Source: Erysipelothrix rhusiopathiae (GTDB lineage: Bacteria > Bacillota_I > Bacilli_A > Erysipelotrichales > Erysipelotrichaceae). From it: a DNA stretch of 7,127 nucleotides. Numbering within the stretch: the stretch's first letter is position 1; each line of letters opens with the position of its first letter. The translations under genes and the position numbers were made by a program. The stretch covers positions 1 through 7,127 of the forward strand of contig CADBTK010000159.1 of NCBI GenBank assembly GCA_902797585.1. The letters run 5' to 3'. The notes beneath the pieces are model-generated. The model searched no databases and was not told the DNA's origin. It saw only the letters and a list, made by a program, of their open reading frames with translations. Below, piece by piece: positions 1-4,718 of the stretch.

Positions 1-1230
1 AACTATGATGAAGATAGTTTAAAAAAGATTAAACGAGGATATTATGTAGAATGGCGAATTGCCGATAAACATAAAATGACTTGTTTTGAAGATGTGGATT
101 ATTTCATTGATACCAATATTCAAGGACAACCAAAGATGGTAGAAGGACAAGCGATTCGATTAGGATTGAAACAAATTGCCAAAGGTCCATTTCGAATGGT
201 TCCATATTTTGATCCAGGAGTATGGGGTGGTCAATGGATGAAAGAAGTTTGTAATCTAGATAAAGATGTTGAGAATTATGCATGGAGTTTTGATGGGGTA
301 CCAGAAGAAAACTCTCTCTATCTTGATTTTGAAAATGATTATATTGAAATCCCTTGTATGGACTTAGTTTTATATCAACCGAAACAATTATTAGGATCTT
401 ATGTCTATGCTCGATTTGGAGCAGAGTTTCCTATTCGATTTGACTTTTTGGATACAATGGGAGGACAAAATTTATCTTTGCAAGTTCACCCATTAACCGA
501 ATATATTCATCGTCAATTTGGAATGGCCTATACCCAAGATGAAAGTTACTATATTTTAGATGCCAAAGAAGATGGAACAGTCTTTTTAGGGGTGAAAGAA
601 AATATAGATCCCGATCAAATGTTTGAAGATTTAGAAAAAGCCAATCAAGGACTACAAAGTTTTGATGCCTCAAAATATGTCAATGAATTTCCGGCAAAAA
701 AACATGATCATTTCTTGATTCCAGCGGGAACCATTCATTGTTCTGGGTCGAATTCTATGATATTAGAAATTAGTGCTACTCCATTTAATTTTACTTTTAA
801 GTTGTGGGATTGGGATCGTGTTGGGTTGGATGGAAAACCTCGACCTGTTCACTTAGAACATGGAAAGAAGAATGTACAATGGGATAGAGTAACACCATGG
901 GTAAAAGAAAACTTAATCAATGCGGTGTATACGATAGAAGACAATGAACACTATATAGAAGAACATACAGGATTGCATGAATTAGAATTTATTGAAACCC
1001 GACGTTATTGGATACAAGATGAAGTTCAAATTGAGAATGATGAAAATGTTAATATGATGAATCTAGTGGAAGGACAAGAATGTCAAATTGTTAGTTTGGA
1101 TGGATCCTTTGAACCATTTACTCTTCATTATGCCGAAACGATGATTGTCCCTGCCAGTGTCCATGGGTATAAGATTGTCAATCCAACAAATAAACAAATA
1201 GGAATCATACGTGCTTATGTGCGTAAATAA
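1..1230 (+). CDS. manA: Class I mannose-6-phosphate isomerase, long form (5' end missing)
   Basis: Interconverts mannose 6-phosphate and fructose 6-phosphate in the cytoplasm, using one zinc ion; it feeds mannose into glycolysis or supplies mannose 6-phosphate for glycans. The frame is open from base 1, so the Met at 76 is probably internal and the true start lies outside. Numbering from that Met, the entry motif is VWGGQWMKEV (49-58). The zinc ligands of the family are all visible: Gln136 and His138 in SLQVHP, Glu156 in DESYYIL, and His221 in IPAGTIHCSG. A C-terminal cupin half (about 330-370) follows. In ordinary bacterial enzymes of about 315 residues the WGG motif lies near residue 17; here at least 73 residues precede it, so the protein carries an extra N-terminal region, mostly outside the window. 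I suspect a fused domain but cannot see it. The fold and family are clear; in vivo substrate preference is inferred. Confidence 0.88.
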   Translation, partial: NYDEDSLKKIKRGYYVEWRIADKHKMTCFEDVDYFIDTNIQGQPKMVEGQAIRLGLKQIAKGPFRMVPYFDPGVWGGQWMKEVCNLDKDVENYAWSFDGVPEENSLYLDFENDYIEIPCMDLVLYQPKQLLGSYVYARFGAEFPIRFDFLDTMGGQNLSLQVHPLTEYIHRQFGMAYTQDESYYILDAKEDGTVFLGVKENIDPDQMFEDLEKANQGLQSFDASKYVNEFPAKKHDHFLIPAGTIHCSGSNSMILEISATPFNFTFKLWDWDRVGLDGKPRPVHLEHGKKNVQWDRVTPWVKENLINAVYTIEDNEHYIEEHTGLHELEFIETRRYWIQDEVQIENDENVNMMNLVEGQECQIVSLDGSFEPFTLHYAETMIVPASVHGYKIVNPTNKQIGIIRAYVRK

Positions 1231-1231
1231 A

Positions 1232-1255
1232 AAATCAGTTCGTTTGAACTGATTT
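1232..1255. terminator. Bidirectional terminator between manA-like gene and mscL
   Basis: A perfect 10-bp stem (1232-1241 with 1246-1255) closes a GTTT loop. It is followed by a T-rich run on the + strand and, because the left flank is A-rich, by a T-rich run on the - strand as well. It fills the 26-base gap between two convergent genes and can end both transcripts. Confidence 0.85.
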
Positions 1256-1256
1256 C

Positions 1257-1631
1257 TTATTTTTTGTTTAAAGCGTCGCGAATTTCTTCTAATACTGCCA
1301 ATTGAGGATCTTTTTCTGGAGCCTCTTCTGGAGCAGGTTTTTTAGTTTTGTTGATGGCTTTAACCATGATGAAGATACATAAAGCAATCATCAAGAAGTT
1401 AATGACAGCGTTGATGAAGTTTCCATAAGTAATGTGGGCTTCTCCAACGTTGATAGCCAAACTAGAAAAGTCAATTCCTCCAGTAATAACACCGATGATT
1501 GGCATAAAGATATCTGTTACCAAACTTCCGATGATTCCAGAGAATGCACCGGCGATGATAACACCAACTGCCATATCCATGACATTTCCTTGAATCGCGA
1601 ATTCTTTAAATTCTTTCATGAAAGATTTCAT
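1257..1631 (-). CDS. mscL: Large-conductance mechanosensitive channel MscL
   Basis: Homopentameric inner-membrane channel that opens under high membrane tension and releases solutes during hypo-osmotic shock. The 124 residues align along their whole length with E. coli MscL (136 residues). The N-terminal amphipathic helix [12 protein letters not shown] (6-17) is followed by TM1 (about 18-50, [20 protein letters not shown] then the MP kink), an external loop beginning GGIDF (51-55), TM2 (about 72-94) and a cytoplasmic helix ending [11 protein letters not shown]. At the hydrophobic gate, E. coli Leu19 corresponds to Met20 and Val23 to Val24. The start at 1631 is supported by the GGAAAGGGG sequence at 1640-1648, eight bases upstream. 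A Met four codons in is less well spaced. It is transcribed divergently from the small gene at 1745 and ends at the shared terminator. The linker before the last helix ([13 protein letters not shown]) is Pro/Glu-rich as is usual in this family. Confidence 0.97.
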   Translation of the reverse strand: MKSFMKEFKEFAIQGNVMDMAVGVIIAGAFSGIIGSLVTDIFMPIIGVITGGIDFSSLAINVGEAHITYGNFINAVINFLMIALCIFIMVKAINKTKKPAPEEAPEKDPQLAVLEEIRDALNKK

Positions 1632-1665
1632 AATACAAACCCCTTTCCAAAAATAATTCTATAAC

Positions 1666-1694
1666 ATTATAAACAAAACTCTCTTTTTTTTCAC
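1666..1694 (-). promoter_or_regulatory. Putative mscL promoter
   Basis: Read on the - strand, a perfect TATAAT lies at 1671-1666. The sequence GTGAAA at 1694-1689 (4 of 6 matches to TTGACA) lies 17 bases upstream. The -35 region overlaps that of the divergent promoter for the gene at 1745. Confidence 0.6.
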
Positions 1695-1721
1695 GAAAAA
1701 AGCCTAAAAAAATCGTATAAT
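1693..1721 (+). promoter_or_regulatory. Putative promoter of the 112-residue protein gene
   Basis: A perfect TATAAT at 1716-1721 lies 24 bases before the ATG at 1745. The -35 hexamer at 17-base spacing (ACGAAA, 1693-1698) matches poorly (3 of 6), so an activator or a weak promoter is possible. The region is shared with the divergent mscL promoter. Confidence 0.5.
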
Positions 1722-1744
1722 TGAACTAGATATGAGGTGAAGTT

Positions 1745-2083
1745 ATGCAAATGAAACCGGTAGCGCAATTAAAACAATTGCCAGAACTTACCATTTTAAA
1801 AGACATTGACCAAATTCAAATGTATTTGCAAGAAAACGATTGGACATATAGTATGTTGGAATCGTTGAAACATAAAGATGAAAAAGTTTCTTTATCTTTA
1901 TTGAAGGAAAGTAATGGTTTAGAGATTCAATGTAAAGGGGTCACAAAGTTTTCTTTTGAATTATTAATGGATGATTTAGAAATCCGTAAACTTTCTGTTA
2001 AAGAAAAAGAGGAAGGAATTAAATTGCGAGTAGGGCCTATTAAAATTATTGCCCATTCCATCAAAGTGATTAAAAGAATTTAG
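1745..2083 (+). CDS. Hypothetical protein of 112 residues
   Basis: I do not recognise this family. The protein is small, Lys/Glu-rich, with one Cys (Cys63), no signal peptide and no membrane segment, so it is probably cytoplasmic. A helical N-terminal part (about 1-45, containing LPELTILKDIDQIQMYLQEN) is followed by alternating short stretches that look like beta strands (VSLSLLKE, LEIQCKG, FSFELLM, IKLRVG, IKIIAHSIKVIK), suggesting a small beta-rich fold. The start at 1745 is supported by GAGGTGA at 1734-1740; an in-frame Met two codons later is the only close alternative. The gene has its own promoter and a terminator overlapping its stop codon, so it is a one-gene unit. Its position back-to-back with mscL could mean co-regulation but does not give a function. 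Coding status is supported by the RBS, promoter, terminator and the absence of a competing frame. Confidence 0.75.
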   Translation: MQMKPVAQLKQLPELTILKDIDQIQMYLQENDWTYSMLESLKHKDEKVSLSLLKESNGLEIQCKGVTKFSFELLMDDLEIRKLSVKEKEEGIKLRVGPIKIIAHSIKVIKRI

Positions 2084-2105
2084 CGAAGTTTTCTTCGCTT
2101 TTTTT
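2082..2105 (+). terminator. Intrinsic terminator of the 112-residue protein gene
   Basis: A 7-bp stem AGCGAAG/CTTCGCT (2082-2088 with 2093-2099) with a TTTT loop is followed by a seven-T run (2099-2105). The left arm starts within the TAG stop codon. Confidence 0.88.
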
Positions 2106-2116
2106 GACTTTACTTA

Positions 2117-2144
2117 TTGGAAACAAGAAATAGAGGAGTACAAT
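2117..2144 (+). promoter_or_regulatory. Putative promoter of the DUF1269-like gene
   Basis: TTGGAA at 2117-2122 and TACAAT at 2139-2144 are separated by 16 bases and lie about 40 bases upstream of the ATG, directly after the preceding terminator. They match a housekeeping-type sigma factor; I see no sigma-B-type motif. Confidence 0.55.
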
Positions 2145-2185
2145 TTAAGTAGAAGGATTCATACCTTAGATAGGAGGACAAAGCT

Positions 2186-2812
2186 ATGCAAAATGTATTG
2201 GCGGTTTTATTTAAAAATGAAGCCGATGGGCTTCAAATGATAGCACAATTAAAAGAGGAAGTTGTAACGAAGCACTATACGATTCTTGAAATGGCTTTGA
2301 TCAAAAGAGAAGGCCAAGCTATTTCTATTAAAGACAGTAAAGATTCAGGAATTAAAACAGGTTCAACAGCTGCCATTGGTGGATTGTTAGGAGGAATGTT
2401 AGGAGTTCTTGGAGGGCCGATTGGTGTATTGTTGATGGGATCTTATGGAGCGATGGCTGGAGGATTGTTAGGTTCAATGGATACAATGGATAGTGTGGCA
2501 ATGATTGAAGTGGTTGCCTATAAACTTGTAGATGGAGACCTAGCTTTAATTGCTTTAGTCGATGAAGATGATGAGTCGGCTTTGGATAATAGATTAAACA
2601 AATTTGATTGTGAAATCATTCGCTTCGATGCAGCCGTTGTGGCACACGAAGTTCATGAGGCAGAATTATTACATGAAGAAATGGAACGACAAGCACGGGA
2701 AAAATTACGAGAATCTCGTACGGATGAATACAAACACAAAATTGAGGAATATCGTGCCAATATCTCTTCTGAATTTGATAAGATTAAAAAGAGATTAAAA
2801 GGAGAAGAATAG
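2186..2812 (+). CDS. DUF1269-like glycine-zipper membrane protein
   Basis: The 208-residue protein resembles the DUF1269 family of predicted membrane proteins, whose molecular function is not established. The N-terminal part (1-55) is a compact alpha/beta region (VLAVLFKNEADGLQMIAQLK, then YTILEMALIKREG). The central hallmark is a Gly-rich hydrophobic segment at about 59-97 (GSTAAIGGLLGGMLGVLGGPIG, then GAMAGGLLG), with Gly spacing of a glycine zipper that could pack or insert in membranes. A second alpha/beta part (about 105-150, MIEVVAYKLVDGDLALIALVDE) follows. The tail from about 155 to 208 is strongly charged and predicted helical, possibly a coiled coil, and makes the protein longer than I expect for the family (about 160-170 residues). 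The start has an ideal AGGAGG at 2172-2177, eight bases before the ATG. It has its own promoter and terminator. Family assignment is fairly sure; function is open. Confidence 0.8.
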   Translation: MQNVLAVLFKNEADGLQMIAQLKEEVVTKHYTILEMALIKREGQAISIKDSKDSGIKTGSTAAIGGLLGGMLGVLGGPIGVLLMGSYGAMAGGLLGSMDTMDSVAMIEVVAYKLVDGDLALIALVDEDDESALDNRLNKFDCEIIRFDAAVVAHEVHEAELLHEEMERQAREKLRESRTDEYKHKIEEYRANISSEFDKIKKRLKGEE

Positions 2813-2836
2813 AAAGAGCCCTAAAGGGGCTTTTTT
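2813..2836 (+). terminator. Intrinsic terminator of the DUF1269-like gene
   Basis: Immediately after the stop codon, AGCCC (2817-2821) pairs with GGGCT (2827-2831), extended by a T-G pair inside and A-T pairs outside, around an AAA loop. A run of T residues ends at 2836. Confidence 0.85.
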
Positions 2837-2891
2837 ATAAGAGTCTTAGGAAAGATTTGATTTATTTGATAAGAAGTGGGAAAATAGTACC

Positions 2892-3437
2892 ATGACTTGG
2901 ATATTACGATTATTTAGTTTATTACTTGGTTATTCCTTTGGAAACATTAATGGAAAAGCTGTAGTAAAGGCAATGGGTAAAGATGAGAAATACGCCATTG
3001 TCATCGATGTATTAAAAACAGTGATTGTTCTTGCATTCATTCGTTGGTCTACATCATTAACACTTAAAAATGTAGGTGTTATGATTGGTGCGATTGGAGT
3101 TGTATTGGGGCATCTATATCCATATTGGACAAAGACAAAAGAAACCAATGCGATTGTTGTGATTATGGCTGCTTGGGTAATGATTTCCTTTTTCTGGGGA
3201 GTGACAGGAATCTTAATTGGAGCCTTTGTGGTATTTGTTGCACATTATCTACCGTTGGGGCAATTAACAGTTCCAATTATTGGTTTTCTAGCTACATTCT
3301 TTACAGAAGGTATGGAATCAAAAATATATGCTTTGATTCTATTAGCGATTGCTATTGTAGGATTAAGAAACGATTTGACAAAGATTCGTACTGGGAAATA
3401 TCCTAAATTTGAATTGAATTTACCAAGGAAGAAATAA
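2892..3437 (+). CDS. PlsY-like integral membrane protein lacking catalytic motifs
   Basis: The 181 residues form about seven membrane segments (near 3-19, 36-52, 58-75, 85-101, 104-119, 122-138, 144-158), the topology of PlsY, the acyl-phosphate:glycerol-3-phosphate acyltransferase of phospholipid synthesis. PlsY landmarks remain: an N-terminal LLGYSFGN in place of YLLGSIP, the segment MGKDEKYAIVIDVLKT matching LGKxxGxxVxxxDxxKG, GHLYPYW (73-79) matching GHxxPxF, and a C-terminal RNDLTKIRTGKYPKFELNL matching the RHxxNIxRLxxGxE region. The catalytic parts are gone: the GSGNxGxTNxxR loop is deleted, the GGKG after GHxxP is replaced by KTKETNAI, and the His and Glu of the last motif are absent. 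It is therefore unlikely to acylate glycerol 3-phosphate and may be a regulatory, structural or repurposed paralogue. The RBS (AAGTGGG, 2874-2880) is weak and distant, and I see no convincing promoter in the 55 bases upstream. Automatic pipelines may label it plsY. Confidence 0.8.
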   Translation: MTWILRLFSLLLGYSFGNINGKAVVKAMGKDEKYAIVIDVLKTVIVLAFIRWSTSLTLKNVGVMIGAIGVVLGHLYPYWTKTKETNAIVVIMAAWVMISFFWGVTGILIGAFVVFVAHYLPLGQLTVPIIGFLATFFTEGMESKIYALILLAIAIVGLRNDLTKIRTGKYPKFELNLPRKK

Positions 3438-3451
3438 TTCTTCCTTTTTTT
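3425..3451 (+). terminator. Intrinsic terminator of the PlsY-like gene
   Basis: A 9-bp stem AAGGAAGAA/TTCTTCCTT (3425-3433 with 3438-3446) with an ATAA loop is followed by a T tract to 3451. The stem encodes the last residues and the loop contains most of the TAA stop, so gene end and terminator are merged. Confidence 0.9.
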
Positions 3452-3456
3452 GTGCG

Positions 3457-3484
3457 AAAAAGAAAAGACCCATCAGGGTCTTTT
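3457..3484 (-). terminator. Intrinsic terminator of the DUF3267-type gene
   Basis: AAAAGACCC (3463-3471) pairs with GGGTCTTTT (3476-3484) around a four-base loop. On the - strand the hairpin is followed by TTTTCTTTTT-type sequence. It faces the terminator at 3425-3451, so the convergent genes each carry their own. Confidence 0.88.
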
Positions 3485-4053
3485 TACATCCAATAAGAAT
3501 GAGTTCCATACATAAAAACTTTTCTTCCTTTTGGAACTTGTGTAAGAGCATTAAACACATTGATATAATCTCCCATTCCCATACTGATACATAAAGAACC
3601 AAAAACACCAAAGAAGAATAAGTCTGGACGAATGAGGAAGATGATATAAGGGATAAAACCAAAGATAATATTGGGTAATAAAGACATAAAGATAAATCGT
3701 CTCTTATTCATAATCTCTGGAGAATATACAAAAAGAACACCTTTAGCTAGATCTTGGAAAAGATATACGTCTTCTTTGAAACAAATCGCATGTAAAAACT
3801 CATGAGGAATAGCGGATAGCATAGCTAACACACTTCCTAAAAATAAGGGCGCTCCCAACTTTAAAAGATCAACATTGGTGAGTATAAATGTAATGAATAT
3901 AAGAATTACAAATAAGATGATACTGGCAATGCTGATGATAACAGTAAATGTTTTATATTCAGGTTCACGAAACATTGTGGAATTAGGATGAAGTGTGCCT
4001 AAAGATGTTAAAACACTTTCATCTTTGAACTTTCCTTTATAATGTAATTTCAT
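3484..4053 (-). CDS. DUF3267-type membrane zinc metallopeptidase (putative)
   Basis: The 189-residue membrane protein has an HExxH signature, HEFLH at 84-88, inside a hydrophobic helix (LAMLSAIPHEFLHAICF). This is the pattern of the DUF3267 family, regarded as putative zinc-dependent intramembrane-type peptidases. Hydrophobic segments lie at about 37-59, 67-90, 118-141 and 146-165. GDYINVFNAL (161-170) provides an acidic residue, Asp162, in the place where these proteins usually carry their C-terminal GGDxxN-like motif, and could be a third zinc ligand. The N-terminus (1-34) is polar and has no signal peptide. Glu85 would be the general base. The substrate is unknown. The start at 4053 is supported by GAGGTC at 4063-4058 and by TATAAT at 4082-4077. 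It is a single-gene unit with its own promoter and terminator, convergent with the PlsY-like gene. Confidence 0.82.
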   Translation of the reverse strand: MKLHYKGKFKDESVLTSLGTLHPNSTMFREPEYKTFTVIISIASIILFVILIFITFILTNVDLLKLGAPLFLGSVLAMLSAIPHEFLHAICFKEDVYLFQDLAKGVLFVYSPEIMNKRRFIFMSLLPNIIFGFIPYIIFLIRPDLFFFGVFGSLCISMGMGDYINVFNALTQVPKGRKVFMYGTHSYWM

Positions 4054-4076
4054 ATTAGACCTCTTTCTTTAAAATC

Positions 4077-4104
4077 ATTATAACCTGTTTTTTTCGCAAG
4101 TAAA
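4077..4104 (-). promoter_or_regulatory. Putative promoter of the DUF3267-type gene
   Basis: On the - strand, TATAAT at 4082-4077 is preceded 16 bases upstream by TTTACT (4104-4099, 4 of 6 matches). The -35 box overlaps the T tract of the terminator of the upstream TM2 gene. Only 23 bases separate the -10 box from the start codon, so the leader is short. Confidence 0.6.
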
Positions 4105-4125
4105 AAAGGCTCCTTATAGAGCCTT
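4101..4125 (-). terminator. Intrinsic terminator of the TM2-domain gene
   Basis: AAGGCTC (4106-4112) pairs with GAGCCTT (4119-4125) around a six-base loop; on the - strand the T-rich run corresponds to 4107-4101. The upstream arm lies in the last codons of the gene. Confidence 0.82.
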
Positions 4126-4554
4126 GTTTTGTGCGTTGTTATCATTCAATAGTTTTATAAAAGCAATGATTACATCGTATAACCATCCAAATCCAAAAAT
4201 CCCAGCAGTAAATAAGTAAAGTAATCCGAGCCCGAATCTATGTTGTCTAAACTTTTGGACTCCTAACCATCCGACAAAAAATGTAATTAGGAAGTTTTTT
4301 AATGGTGAATCATTTAACTGTATTGCGTTAGAGTAGTTTGGTGCATATTTTTTGCTTGTGTTGCCACCTGATACGGTTTGATAGGATAATCCTTTTATTC
4401 CTGTTTTATAAGTTTTGGTAGTTTTTCCAGTGGCTGAATTATATGTTTTTGTTCCTCCTAGTAAAGTTTTCGATGATACGCTAATTCCTCTTTTATTTTT
4501 TCGTATTCTTACTCCGCCGATTTTTACAGAAGGATTTCTATATTTGAATCCCAT
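4114..4554 (-). CDS. DUF4236-like / TM2-domain membrane protein
   Basis: The 146-residue protein has two parts. The N-terminus MGFKYRNPSVKIGGVRIRKNKRGISVS, continuing to KTYKTGIKGLSYQT near residue 58, matches the DUF4236 pattern MGFRFRKSxKIGxGVRxNxSKxGxSVS...GxGLSY, a short basic beta-rich module. The C-terminus (about 86-136) is a TM2 domain: two hydrophobic helices, LKNFLITFFVGWLGVQKF and GLGLLYLFTAGIFGFGWLYDVIIAFI, joined by a short polar turn with GWLGxxxF, GxGxLYL and a closing Asp (WLYDVI). The roles of both modules are poorly known. I place the start at 4554, not at the longer in-frame ATG at 4590, because GAGGAGG (4570-4564) lies nine bases before it and the protein family begins MGF. 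The upstream Met would place this RBS inside the coding region. It has an extended -10 promoter and its own terminator. Confidence 0.83.
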   Translation of the reverse strand: MGFKYRNPSVKIGGVRIRKNKRGISVSSKTLLGGTKTYNSATGKTTKTYKTGIKGLSYQTVSGGNTSKKYAPNYSNAIQLNDSPLKNFLITFFVGWLGVQKFRQHRFGLGLLYLFTAGIFGFGWLYDVIIAFIKLLNDNNAQNKAL

Positions 4555-4563
4555 ATTAATAAA

Positions 4564-4570
4564 CCTCCTC
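4564..4570 (-). promoter_or_regulatory. Ribosome binding site deciding the start of the TM2 gene
   Basis: GAGGAGG on the - strand lies nine bases upstream of the ATG at 4554-4552. It selects this start over the in-frame ATG at 4590, which has no comparable site. Confidence 0.85.
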
Positions 4571-4580
4571 AATATAAATA

Positions 4581-4609
4581 AGTATATCATTAGTAGTTAT
4601 TATTTATAA
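4581..4609 (-). promoter_or_regulatory. Putative extended -10 promoter of the TM2 gene
   Basis: On the - strand TGATATACT (4589-4581) is an extended -10 element, with TTATAA (4609-4604, 4 of 6 matches) 17 bases upstream. The -10 box overlaps the alternative ATG at 4590-4588, which argues further that this ATG is not translated. Confidence 0.6.
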
Positions 4610-4663
4610 AAAGAGCTTTTTAAAATTTTTATTAAGAACTTTCTTAAATTTGTATAAATCTAG

Positions 4664-4700
4664 GGATGTACTATTGTAATGTCTAGTACAAATTACATCC
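4664..4700. repeat. Nested inverted repeats downstream of the sulfur-relay fusion gene
   Basis: Two overlapping perfect inverted repeats are seen: TGTACTA (4667-4673) with TAGTACA (4684-4690), and GGATGTA (4664-4670) with TACATCC (4694-4700). Their left arms overlap, so the two stems exclude each other. The element sits 19 bases past the stop codon of the fusion gene and has no T tract beside it. It may be an operator, an mRNA 3'-end structure or a degenerate repeat. The AT-rich stretch around it (4610-4718) holds no gene; a weak hairpin TTAAGA/TCTTAA at 4632-4647 is the only terminator-like candidate. Confidence 0.4.
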
Positions 4701-4718
4701 TGCTAACATTAATATGAT

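Noticed and set aside
431..673. Reading frame on the - strand inside the isomerase gene
   Set aside because: Shadow of a well-supported gene, with no RBS and no recognisable protein; the same holds for the antisense frames inside the PlsY-like, TM2 and fusion genes.
76..1230. ATG at 76 as the true start of the isomerase
   Set aside because: The frame is open back to base 1 and no Shine-Dalgarno sequence precedes the ATG.
2892..3437. Active PlsY acyltransferase
   Set aside because: The glycerol-phosphate and acyl-phosphate binding motifs are missing, so I call it only PlsY-like.
2186..3437. DUF1269-like and PlsY-like genes as an operon
   Set aside because: A good terminator at 2813-2836 separates them, although I could not find a convincing promoter for the second gene and some readthrough is possible.
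3420..3662. Second - strand frame overlapping the DUF3267-type gene
   Set aside because: It runs across both terminators and overlaps the clear HExxH gene in another frame.
4555..4590. Longer N-terminus of the TM2 protein starting at 4590
   Set aside because: The GAGGAGG site and the MGF family start favour 4554, and the upstream ATG overlaps the likely -10 box.
4664..4700. tRNA, riboswitch or CRISPR repeat
   Set aside because: No cloverleaf, no known riboswitch core that I recognise and no repeated spacers; kept only as an inverted repeat.
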